Made by a program: the position numbers and the translations under genes | Notes under the pieces: generated by a model | Database searches by the model: none | The model's input: the letters and a program-made list of their open reading frames with translations, nothing else | Told to the model about the DNA's origin: nothing | In this document: positions 8,842-15,501 of the stretch, piece by piece | Layout of the letters: every line of letters begins with the position of its first letter | How positions within the stretch are numbered: position 1 is the first letter of the stretch | Origin: JBBITW01 sp037440525 | GTDB taxonomy: Bacteria > Desulfobacterota > BSN033 > UBA1163 | Assembly (NCBI GenBank): GCA_037440525.1 | Contig: JBBITW010000034.1 | Coordinates: forward strand, 1-25,665 | DNA length: 25,665 bases | Direction of reading: 5' to 3'

Positions 8842-9618
8842 TTGGTTGGAAACCTTATGATTTCGAGAAGAGGGTTCTTGGTTAAAGGATCGAAATTAAT
8901 CTGGGGGCTATACTTTTTAAGACCTGATTTTTTAAGCTCTTCATCATTTCCCCAGTTCTTCTTTTCTCAGCTAAAATACAGGGGAGGCCAGTGGGATCCA
9001 AATCCAAACTTCATTGAGGCAATAATTGAGGAACTTGAAATCCGAACAAGCATTGATGCGTCAAGAGAGAGGAAGGTCATTAACCTCAACGACCCTGAGC
9101 TTTTCTTCTGCCCCTTGGTATATATGGCAGGGAAGTATGAATTTGAACCATTTAACTCGAATGAGAGGGAGATACTCAGGAGATTTCTAAGATTCGGAGG
9201 ATTTCTTCTTGCAGAGGATATTCTTGGTGCTAAAGGTTTTGGTTTTGATAAGTCCCTTAGAAACGAGATGAAGGAGATTTTCCCTGATAATGAACTTAAG
9301 AGACTTCCATCTGATCATTCAGTCTATAGAAGTTTCTATTTAATAGAGAGGGTTGGTGGAAGGCAGATCATAAATCCATATCTCGAAGGCATTACAGTGG
9401 ATAATTGGACCCCGGTTATATACTCTCAGAATGACCTTGCAGGGGCATGGTCAAGGGACAGCCTTGGGAGATGGATTTATGAATGTGTTCCTGGAGGTGA
9501 GGCGCAGAGGGCTCTGGCATTTAAGACCGGGATAAATATCATAGTTTATAGCTTAAGTTCTGACTATAAAAAAGATTTGATTCATCACCCATTCATACAG
9601 AAAAGGAAGAATATATGA
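8842..9618 (+). CDS. DUF4159 protein with twin-arginine-like signal
   Basis: This 258-residue protein starts at TTG 8842 directly after the previous stop, with AAGGGGAA at 8831-8838 upstream. ATG 8857 (residue 6) is an alternative that keeps the same signal. The N-terminus has SRRGFLVKG (8-16) followed by a moderately hydrophobic stretch, which resembles a Tat export signal. The body matches DUF4159: LKYRGGQWDPNP at 44-55, then FGGFLLAED around 122-130, and a tryptophan-containing segment near the C-terminus. DUF4159 proteins are common companions of MoxR/VWA clusters, and the domain has a flavodoxin- or amidotransferase-like fold. Biochemical function is unknown. It overlaps the next gene by 4 nt. 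Confidence 0.82.
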   Translation: MVGNLMISRRGFLVKGSKLIWGLYFLRPDFLSSSSFPQFFFSQLKYRGGQWDPNPNFIEAIIEELEIRTSIDASRERKVINLNDPELFFCPLVYMAGKYEFEPFNSNEREILRRFLRFGGFLLAEDILGAKGFGFDKSLRNEMKEIFPDNELKRLPSDHSVYRSFYLIERVGGRQIINPYLEGITVDNWTPVIYSQNDLAGAWSRDSLGRWIYECVPGGEAQRALAFKTGINIIVYSLSSDYKKDLIHHPFIQKRKNI

Positions 9619-11807
9619 ATATTGGTGAAATAAACTTTTCGCCAGTAGTATCCCTTTGGCTTATCATCGCTATTCTTATTTCAGGCTTTATTGCATCAAT
9701 CCTTCAATACATAACCATTCGAAGAAGGATAAACCATTTACGGGCAGGTTTACTATCCACATTGCGTTTCTTTCTTATCCTTATCTTAGTTCTATTTTGC
9801 CTGAATCCATCTCTCTCAAAGAGAAAAGAGTCAAAGATTCTCCCCTCCATAGCAGTTCTTATAGATACATCTCAAAGCATGGGAGTTTCAGGGCAGAAAG
9901 GGAAGCCAAGCCCTCTCGATGAGTTAAAGGAGATACTGCTTCGGGGACAAAAGCCACTCCTTAGATCTTTATCCGAGAGGTTTAACATAAGGATATATAA
10001 ACTCGGAGACTACCTCAGACCTCTAAGGGAAGAAGATATATTGAATCTAAGGCCTCAGAGAAGAAGTATAGATTTAAAAGAAGGATTGAAGGAACTTGGC
10101 GTAACCGAATCCATGATCCTTCTTTTTAGTGATGGTAATTTAAAATGGGATGGAGAGATTCAAAAAGGTCCCCCTATTTTTACAATACCAATGGGTAACC
10201 CGGATGATTATAGAGATATTTTGATAAAAGAGATAAAGTCCCCTTCTTTTGCATTCAGGGGAAGGGAGGTTCTGATAGATGTAACCTTTAAATCTTATGG
10301 CTATAAAGGGAATAGGCTTCCTGTTATTTTGAGAGAAGGAGGGAAAATTATATCAACAAAAAGCCTCCATATAAAGGAAAGCCCTTTTGAGGATAAGCTC
10401 ACCTTCTCATTCATACCTGAGAGGATTGGTATTCATAACTTAAATATATCCATTTCACCACAATCCGGAGAGGCTGTTAAATCAAACAATGAGAGTAATA
10501 TAATCCTCAGAGTCTTGAGGGATAAGATAAGAATATTAATGGTCTCCGGGAGTCCGAGTATGAATTATCGTTTTATGAGGATGGCATTGAAGAACGATCC
10601 TTCTATAGAGCTGCTTTCATTCATTATTCTTAGAACCCCATCTGATATCCTCAATGTCCCTCTGCAGGAACAGAGCCTCATACCCTTTCCTGTTGACACA
10701 CTTTTTGCAAAGGAGCTCAGAAATTTCGATATATTAATCTTTGATAATCTTCCAGCCCATCTATATATCCATCCAAGTTACTTCAGGTATGTGAGGGAGT
10801 TTGTAAGAGATGGTGGGGGTTTTGCAATGATTGGGGGCCCAAATCTCATGGATGGGGGAAGATATTTTGGCTCACCCGTGGAAGAGATCATTCCAGTAAG
10901 ACCTACAAACAGGAGGGATGATTATCGCAGGGATAAACCTTTCAGGGTGAGATTGAATCGAAAGATGAGATCTCATCCGCTGATCCAGCTATCACCTGAT
11001 GAAAATGAGAATCTAAGAATATGGGAAGATACTGTCTCATTAGATGGGATAAATATTCTGAACTCCAAGGATTCGGGTTTTGTTCTCTTAGAAAGCGATG
11101 ATGAGCTTTCACATCCAATCTTGATTCTGGGTGAGAACGCAAAGGGACGATCACTCGTCATTGGAACTGATTATTTCTGGAAATGGTATATGGGCATGGT
11201 TGAAAATGGAAAGGGCAATTGGGCATATTTGAGATTCATTGATAGGATGGTGCGCTGGCTGACACGTGATCCCCGTCTTGAACCATTTGAGGTTATTCTC
11301 CCGGATGGCGAAGGAGAGATAGGGAAGAAGGTGGAGTTCAGGATCAAGGTGAAAAAGGATTTTATACCCACTCACCTTACCGAGAAGATTTTCCCCTCCG
11401 TATTCAATCCTGATGGGAAGAAGATAGGACTGGAGGTAAAAAAAATTGCTGAATCAGGAGAATATATTTGTTCATTCCTTCCTGAGGAGGGAGGATTATA
11501 CAGATTGAAAGTGGATATGGAATCCCAAGGGGTTGAAGAATTCATAAAGATTCTCAAACCCATGGAGCTTCAGGATCCCTCTCCAAAACACGAATTTCTG
11601 AGATTCCTATCGAATTTATCCGGGGGGAAGAATCTTGGAAAGAGAGGAGATTTATTTAAAGAGATAGAGGCCTATATGAGTAAAGAGCAGAGGAATCTGA
11701 TTGAGGAGAAGAGAATGTCCCTTTTCTCTTTTCCGGTTATTATGGGCCTGATTTTTATACTCTTGGGAATAGAATGGTATCTAAGGAGAAGGTGGGGGCT
11801 CTTCTGA
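9615..11807 (+). CDS. Membrane protein with VWA-like and glutamine-amidotransferase-like domains
   Basis: This 730-residue protein has two N-terminal membrane segments (about 11-34 and 46-64), as in BatA, and a final one near 706-722. The VWA-like segment begins at SIAVLIDTSQSMG (78-90), with Asp84, Ser86 and Ser88 in the MIDAS pattern. Around residues 305-450 the segments IRILMVSGSPSMNYR and GGGFAMIGGP resemble the GATase1-like fold. I see no catalytic Cys-His-Glu triad, so an enzymatic role is doubtful. The C-terminal part (about 540-690) is beta-rich. AAGGAAG at 9603-9609 precedes the ATG. Proteins with this VWA plus GATase layout recur in MoxR/DUF4159 clusters. It closes the tightly coupled gene series; only 31 nt separate it from the next gene. 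Confidence 0.83.
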   Translation: MNIGEINFSPVVSLWLIIAILISGFIASILQYITIRRRINHLRAGLLSTLRFFLILILVLFCLNPSLSKRKESKILPSIAVLIDTSQSMGVSGQKGKPSPLDELKEILLRGQKPLLRSLSERFNIRIYKLGDYLRPLREEDILNLRPQRRSIDLKEGLKELGVTESMILLFSDGNLKWDGEIQKGPPIFTIPMGNPDDYRDILIKEIKSPSFAFRGREVLIDVTFKSYGYKGNRLPVILREGGKIISTKSLHIKESPFEDKLTFSFIPERIGIHNLNISISPQSGEAVKSNNESNIILRVLRDKIRILMVSGSPSMNYRFMRMALKNDPSIELLSFIILRTPSDILNVPLQEQSLIPFPVDTLFAKELRNFDILIFDNLPAHLYIHPSYFRYVREFVRDGGGFAMIGGPNLMDGGRYFGSPVEEIIPVRPTNRRDDYRRDKPFRVRLNRKMRSHPLIQLSPDENENLRIWEDTVSLDGINILNSKDSGFVLLESDDELSHPILILGENAKGRSLVIGTDYFWKWYMGMVENGKGNWAYLRFIDRMVRWLTRDPRLEPFEVILPDGEGEIGKKVEFRIKVKKDFIPTHLTEKIFPSVFNPDGKKIGLEVKKIAESGEYICSFLPEEGGLYRLKVDMESQGVEEFIKILKPMELQDPSPKHEFLRFLSNLSGGKNLGKRGDLFKEIEAYMSKEQRNLIEEKRMSLFSFPVIMGLIFILLGIEWYLRRRWGLF

Positions 11808-11838
11808 GTCTTATCACTGAGGAAGGAGGTTTTTAAAG

Positions 11839-12648
11839 ATGATCAATCGAAAAAAGGTTTCAATAATTTTAATCATCTTTTTTTTAATATCGTATCTAAT
11901 TTTATCCAATTCTCATGGGGCATGTCGGAATCCCAATATTGTTTCAGGTGATTACTCTCTCCAGCCTGCATCAGCCTCCGGGATGATAGAGATCAAGTGG
12001 TTTGGTCATTCATTCTTTCAGCTCACTTCAAGTGGTGGCACGAAGATCATTACAGATCCTTTTGGTCCCATGGGATTTCCAATGCCAGAGGTCTGGCCCC
12101 ATATCGTAACAGTTGGAAGGGAACATGGAAACCACAATAATGTTGGACTGGCAAAAGGGAGACCTCTAATCCTACGGGGACTTAAAGAAGGGACAGATGA
12201 ATGGAATGAGATTAACCTCACCTTTCGAGATGTCCTAATTTATAATGTCCCCATTCATCAGAGAGGATATCCCGGTAATATAAGCCTTAGAGGTTCGGCA
12301 TTTGTATTTGAGATGGATGGTCTATGTATATTACATTCAGGTGATGTGAGTGAACCCTTCAATGAAGATCAACTACAGCTTATAGGACATATTGATATTC
12401 TGCTTCAGGTGATTGGGGGCGTATTTACAGCAGGCCCTGAGGGAGCAAAGAAGATTGTTGAGCAGTTAAAACCAAAGATAGTGATCCCGATGCATTACTG
12501 GTATCATACAAATGTCCTTGAAAGGTTTATTGATGGACCCTATCAGGTGAGATCCCTCAATTCAAACAGCATAAATGTGAGTAAAGATACACTTCCTCAG
12601 GAGACCGAAATTATAATCCTCAAGGTTTTAAGAGAAGGTGATATTTAA
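11839..12648 (+). CDS. Exported UlaG-like metallo-beta-lactamase-fold protein with altered metal motif
   Basis: This 269-residue protein has a hydrophobic N-terminal signal (residues 6-24). Cys29 after HGA is a possible but poor lipobox. The body from IEIKWFGHSFF (50-60) matches COG2220/UlaG-like hydrolases: ITDPFGP at 71-77, HSGD at 166-169, then the IGG segment (about 192-194) and PMHY at 217-220. The usual HxHxDH metal motif is here R94-E-H96-G-N98-H99. The first His is replaced by Arg and the Asp by Asn, so metal binding may be altered or lost. A strong AAGGAGGT site (11823-11830) lies 8 nt before the ATG, so it is translated well despite following the MoxR cluster by 31 nt. A hairpin at 12661-12681 follows the stop. 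Confidence 0.82.
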   Translation: MINRKKVSIILIIFFLISYLILSNSHGACRNPNIVSGDYSLQPASASGMIEIKWFGHSFFQLTSSGGTKIITDPFGPMGFPMPEVWPHIVTVGREHGNHNNVGLAKGRPLILRGLKEGTDEWNEINLTFRDVLIYNVPIHQRGYPGNISLRGSAFVFEMDGLCILHSGDVSEPFNEDQLQLIGHIDILLQVIGGVFTAGPEGAKKIVEQLKPKIVIPMHYWYHTNVLERFIDGPYQVRSLNSNSINVSKDTLPQETEIIILKVLREGDI

Positions 12649-12660
12649 CCCTTAAATATC

Positions 12661-12687
12661 GGAAAGGGACAAGCCCTTTCCCTACCG
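12661..12687 (-). repeat. Dispersed hairpin repeat, copy 1
   Basis: A perfect 8-bp stem (GGAAAGGG / CCCTTTCC, 12661-12668 and 12674-12681) encloses a 5-nt loop. Read on the minus strand, positions 12687-12661 nearly match 12843-12868 on the plus strand, so these are two inverted copies of one repeat. It sits 12 nt after a stop codon and might stabilise or end the transcript, but no T-run follows it. Confidence 0.7.
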
Positions 12688-12807
12688 AATATCTACAGTC
12701 TTTTCTATAACAGGACCAAATGTAGTTCCTTTACCACCAGCTTTTCTTCTCCTTGGTAGTGGACTTTTAAGTATGGGTCTTTTTAACCTTTGGAGAAAGA
12801 AAACTAT
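12682..12807 (-). pseudogene. Possible protein-coding remnant without a start codon
   Basis: A 41-codon open stretch on the minus strand runs between two TAG stops and has no ATG, GTG or TTG start. Its translation contains the protein-like string PLPRRRKAGGKGTTFGPVIE and ends at copy 1 of the hairpin repeat. The composition is unlike random AT-rich spacer, so it may be the tail of a decayed gene or part of a dispersed element. I do not recognise the family. It lies in the 304-nt gap between two genes, which otherwise holds only repeats. Confidence 0.25.
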
Positions 12808-12842
12808 CTAACTTATTATAAATTTGAGGAATGTGGATTTAC

Positions 12843-12900
12843 CGTAGGGTAAGGGCTTGTCCCTTACCAAAAAAGGTAAGCCATAAAGGCTTACCCTACG
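12843..12900 (+). repeat. Dispersed hairpin repeat, copy 2, a double hairpin in an 11-bp stem
   Basis: The 11-nt ends at 12843-12853 and 12890-12900 are perfect inverted repeats (CGTAGGGTAAG / CTTACCCTACG). Inside are two alternative hairpins, GTAAGGG-CTTGT-CCCTTAC at 12850-12868 and GTAAGCC-ATAAA-GGCTTAC at 12876-12894. The left half nearly matches copy 1 at 12661-12687 read on the other strand. The structure resembles REP/BIME-type intergenic repeats. Confidence 0.75.
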
Positions 12901-12929
12901 AAAAAAGAAAACCCAAAAAATATTTCGGT

Positions 12930-12956
12930 ATAATATGGGAAGTGTCCCTATATTAT
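12930..12956 (-). terminator. Imperfect hairpin overlapping the stop of the leftward hydrolase
   Basis: ATAATATGGGA (12930-12940) and TCCCTATATTAT (12945-12956) pair with one bulged base around a 4-nt loop. On the minus strand a T-rich stretch follows (12901-12920), but it begins several bases after the stem. It could act as a weak intrinsic terminator for the gene ending at 12953. Confidence 0.3.
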
Positions 12957-13588
12957 CCCCGAACAAAGGGGTTATGGCGTCTTTCATATTGAATTGTAGA
13001 TGTGGGTTTGTGGCCATAGTTATGCCCAGGCAGTACAATTGTTTCTCCGGGAAGCGTATAAAGTTTATTTTTGATCGAAGCCTCCATTTCCTCCCATGAA
13101 CTTCCAGGGAAATCGGTTCTTCCAACAGAACCAACAAAAAGGGTGTCCCCTGTGAAGACCATTCCATCCATATAAAGAGATATACCTCCAGGGGAATGGC
13201 CTGGTGTATGAATCACCTTAAGCCTCACATCACCAACTTCAATTATATCTCCATCTTTTACAAGTATATCAGCAGGAGGAGAAGGTTCTGCCCTGAACAT
13301 CAGCAAGAGATCCTGTGGAATTCGGGTAAGAAATTTTGCATCCTTTTCGTGAATAACGATCTTTGCTCCTGTCCTTTTTACCATCTCGCGATTACCCATC
13401 ACATGATCAACGTGGGAATGGGTATTGACAATGTATTTAATCTCTTCGATACCATTCGACCTGGCCTCTGAAAGTAGCCTCCCTGCTTCATCAGCAGGAT
13501 CGATAAAAAGTCCCTCACCTATATGCTCGTCTCCAACCAGATAACAGAAGACCGAAAAATTTCCAACCTCGTATTGCTTCACAACCAT
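12953..13588 (-). CDS. Glyoxalase-II-like metallo-beta-lactamase-fold hydrolase
   Basis: This 211-residue cytoplasmic hydrolase is read leftward, the only convincing minus-strand gene in the window. The metal motif is complete: HSHVDH at 57-62, His131 in HTPGHSPGG, Asp148 in FTGDTLF and His189 in GHNYGH. These residues bind two metals in the glyoxalase II/GloB-like family, whose members hydrolyse thioesters such as S-lactoylglutathione. The protein lacks the separate C-terminal substrate-binding domain of classic glyoxalase II, so the substrate is uncertain. A GGAGGA ribosome site lies shortly upstream of the ATG (complement of 13586-13588). A plausible divergent promoter sits at 13620-13648. 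Confidence 0.9.
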   Translation of the reverse strand: MVVKQYEVGNFSVFCYLVGDEHIGEGLFIDPADEAGRLLSEARSNGIEEIKYIVNTHSHVDHVMGNREMVKRTGAKIVIHEKDAKFLTRIPQDLLLMFRAEPSPPADILVKDGDIIEVGDVRLKVIHTPGHSPGGISLYMDGMVFTGDTLFVGSVGRTDFPGSSWEEMEASIKNKLYTLPGETIVLPGHNYGHKPTSTIQYERRHNPFVRG

Positions 13589-13619
13589 CTTTGTCCTCCT
13601 GAATAAAAATTTTACTCTT

Positions 13620-13648
13620 ACTATAATTCAGTAATCGAAGAACCGCAA
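13620..13648 (-). promoter_or_regulatory. Sigma70-type promoter for the leftward hydrolase
   Basis: Read leftward, TTGCGG (13648-13643), a 17-nt spacer and TATAGT (13625-13620) form a good sigma70-type promoter. The predicted start is around 13613, about 25 nt before the ATG at 13588, leaving room for the GGAGGA ribosome site. It is back to back with the rplU promoter. Confidence 0.55.
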
Positions 13649-13655
13649 CCTTAAT

Positions 13656-13684
13656 TTGACAATAATGAAAAAATAAATTAATAT
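13656..13684 (+). promoter_or_regulatory. Strong sigma70-type promoter for rplU and the downstream genes
   Basis: A consensus TTGACA (13656-13661), an exact 17-nt spacer and TAATAT (13679-13684) form a near-ideal sigma70 promoter. Transcription should begin near 13691, giving a leader of about 22 nt with GGAGG at 13701-13705 before the ATG. This suits a highly expressed ribosomal protein gene and leaves no room for a structured leader. Confidence 0.75.
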
Positions 13685-13712
13685 TTTTTGATAAATTAAA
13701 TTGGAGGGTTAG

Positions 13713-14027
13713 ATGTTTGCGGTTTTAAAGACAGGTGGTAAGCAGTATCGGATTTCCGAAGGAGATATAATCCGAACTGAGAGGTTAAATGGTAAGATAG
13801 GCGACCAGGTTACCCTGGAGGATGTGTTCTTAATCTCATCTGAAGATCAGGTTAAGATTGGTCGTCCTGGGTTAGAAAAGGCAGTTGTTCTGGGGGAGAT
13901 TGTTCAGCAGATCAGGGGAAGGAAAATCCTCACCTATAAAATGAAAAAGAGAAAGAATTATAGGCGGCTCAAGGGGCATCGTCAGCCCTATAGCTATATA
14001 AAAATAAATGAAATCAAATTAAGTTAA
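13713..14027 (+). CDS. rplU: 50S ribosomal protein L21
   Basis: This 104-residue protein is full length for bacterial L21, a 23S rRNA-binding protein of the large subunit. The start MFAVLKTGGKQYRISEGD and the basic C-terminal KMKKRKNYRRLKGHRQPY are family signatures. GGAGG at 13701-13705 precedes the ATG by 7 nt, and a near-consensus promoter is just upstream. It forms the usual pair with rpmA, but 177 nt containing a palindromic repeat separate the two genes, more than is usual. Confidence 0.98.
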   Translation: MFAVLKTGGKQYRISEGDIIRTERLNGKIGDQVTLEDVFLISSEDQVKIGRPGLEKAVVLGEIVQQIRGRKILTYKMKKRKNYRRLKGHRQPYSYIKINEIKLS

Positions 14028-14045
14028 ACCTACAAAGGCGGATCA

Positions 14046-14157
14046 GTCATTGCGTGGCAATCCGATGAATTCGTTGCGAGCCCGAAGGGCGTTGCAATCT
14101 TATAGATTCCTCGCTCCGCTCGGAATGACAATTCGGTAGAGATTGCTTCGCAATGAC
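14046..14157. repeat. Palindromic dispersed repeat between rplU and rpmA
   Basis: The outer ends GTCATTGCG (14046-14054) and CGCAATGAC (14149-14157) are perfect inverted repeats, so the 112-nt unit can fold on itself. An inner segment, 14098-14134, recurs inverted at 25464-25500 with 35 of 37 bases identical. It lies in transcribed spacer between two ribosomal protein genes and has no T-run, so it need not end transcription. Confidence 0.75.
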
Positions 14158-14204
14158 AATCTGGAATCGCTCAATTTAAATTAAAAATAGGATAGGGGTG
14201 TTTT

Positions 14205-14471
14205 ATGGCACATAAAAAGGCTGGAGGAAGTTCACGAAACGGCAGGGATAGTGCAGGTCAACGTCTTGGTGTGAAGAGATTCAGCGGTCAATTCGTTAAG
14301 GCAGGAAACATCCTGGTTCGTCAGAAAGGCACGCGTATCTTCCCGGGCGAAAATGTTGGGATGGGAAAGGACTATACACTCTTTTCGAAGATTGATGGAA
14401 TCGTAAGATATGAAAAAAAGGGAAGGGATAGAAAGCAGGTAAGTGTATTTCAGCCAACCCTTCAGCTCTGA
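14205..14471 (+). CDS. rpmA: 50S ribosomal protein L27
   Basis: This 88-residue protein is normal length for L27, whose N-terminal tail reaches the peptidyl transferase centre. It begins MAHKKAGGSSRNGRDS and contains QRLGVKRFSGQFVKAGNILVRQ in pattern, both diagnostic. There is no cleavable N-terminal extension of the kind processed by Prp in Firmicutes, so the mature protein is made directly. AGGGG at 14194-14198 lies 6 nt before the ATG. It lies 18 nt upstream of obgE, the conserved order in many bacteria. Confidence 0.98.
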   Translation: MAHKKAGGSSRNGRDSAGQRLGVKRFSGQFVKAGNILVRQKGTRIFPGENVGMGKDYTLFSKIDGIVRYEKKGRDRKQVSVFQPTLQL

Positions 14472-14489
14472 TGATCTTTTGGTAAATTG

Positions 14490-15500
14490 ATGAAATTTGT
14501 TGATGAAGTTCGAATCAGGGTGAAAGCTGGGGATGGTGGAAATGGATGTTTGAGTTTCAGGAGGGAACGCTTCATCCCAAGAGGAGGACCTGACGGCGGC
14601 GATGGTGGAAAAGGTGGAGATGTGATCCTTCAATCAGATTCTCGGCTTACTACACTTCTCGATTTAACCTACCCTCAAAAATTTTGTGCAAAGAAAGGCA
14701 GTCACGGCAAAGGTAAAGACCAGAAAGGAAGGGATGGAGAGGACCTCATAATTCGGGTTCCTGTGGGTACAGTTGTCTGCGACGATTTAACAGGGGAGCT
14801 ACTACAGGATCTCCTATTTGATGGTCAGAGGTTTGTTGTAGCCAAAGGGGGTCGGGGAGGGAGAGGAAATGCACGGTTTGCCACACCCACTAATCGTGCC
14901 CCACGCCATGCCGAGAAAGGCCAGAAGGGTGAGGAGAGACTTATTCGCCTCGAGCTAAAAATTTTAGCCGATGTGGGTCTCATAGGTTTTCCAAATGTAG
15001 GGAAATCGACCCTTCTTTCCAGGATATCCTCTGCAAGGCCAAAGATCGGAGATTATCCCTTTACCACACTTTCACCAAACCTCGGGGTTATAGTGAGAGG
15101 TGAAGAGCTTCCTATTGTGGTGGCTGATATCCCGGGCCTTATTGAGGGTGCCTCAAAGGGAGCAGGTCTCGGTTTGGCCTTCCTCAGGCATGTAGAAAGG
15201 ACACGTCTGCTCATCCACATCCTCGATATATCTGAAAATCCCTCTCACAATCCTTTGGATGATTTCAATGCCCTTAACTCAGAATTAAAGGCATACCACC
15301 CGTCGTTATGTGAGAAACCTCAAATCGTAGCGCTTAACAAGATTGATATTCCCTCTGTAAGGGAGAGGATAGGTGATATTAAGGAATTGTTCGAAAAGAT
15401 TGGACATAGGATTTATCCAATCTCTGGAAAGAGCGGAGAGGGTGTTGATGAGTTGATAGAATCGCTCTCTGGAGAATTAAAAGGATTTAAGAATTTATAG
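14490..15500 (+). CDS. obgE: Obg family GTPase for ribosome assembly
   Basis: This 336-residue GTPase acts in 50S assembly and stress signalling. The glycine-rich Obg domain covers about residues 1-157 (GGPDGGDGGKGGDV near 32-45). The G domain follows: GFPNVGKS (166-173), the TTL switch, DIPGLIEG, NKID and a final SGKSGEG. The extra C-terminal OCT domain of some Gram-positive Obg proteins is absent. I chose ATG 14490; an in-frame TTG at 14487 is directly before it and less likely. The ribosome site is weak (GGT at 14481), so translation may depend on coupling with rpmA, 18 nt upstream. Confidence 0.97.
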   Translation: MKFVDEVRIRVKAGDGGNGCLSFRRERFIPRGGPDGGDGGKGGDVILQSDSRLTTLLDLTYPQKFCAKKGSHGKGKDQKGRDGEDLIIRVPVGTVVCDDLTGELLQDLLFDGQRFVVAKGGRGGRGNARFATPTNRAPRHAEKGQKGEERLIRLELKILADVGLIGFPNVGKSTLLSRISSARPKIGDYPFTTLSPNLGVIVRGEELPIVVADIPGLIEGASKGAGLGLAFLRHVERTRLLIHILDISENPSHNPLDDFNALNSELKAYHPSLCEKPQIVALNKIDIPSVRERIGDIKELFEKIGHRIYPISGKSGEGVDELIESLSGELKGFKNL

Positions 15501-15501
15501 G

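Noticed and set aside
12661..12900. CRISPR array in the hairpin-repeat spacer
   Set aside because: There are only two copies, in opposite orientation and with irregular spacing, and no cas genes nearby.
13692..13712. L21 leader or other structured regulatory RNA before rplU
   Set aside because: The predicted leader is only about 22 nt, too short for such a structure.
14232..14633. 133-codon leftward frame over rpmA and obgE
   Set aside because: It lies fully antisense to two conserved housekeeping genes.
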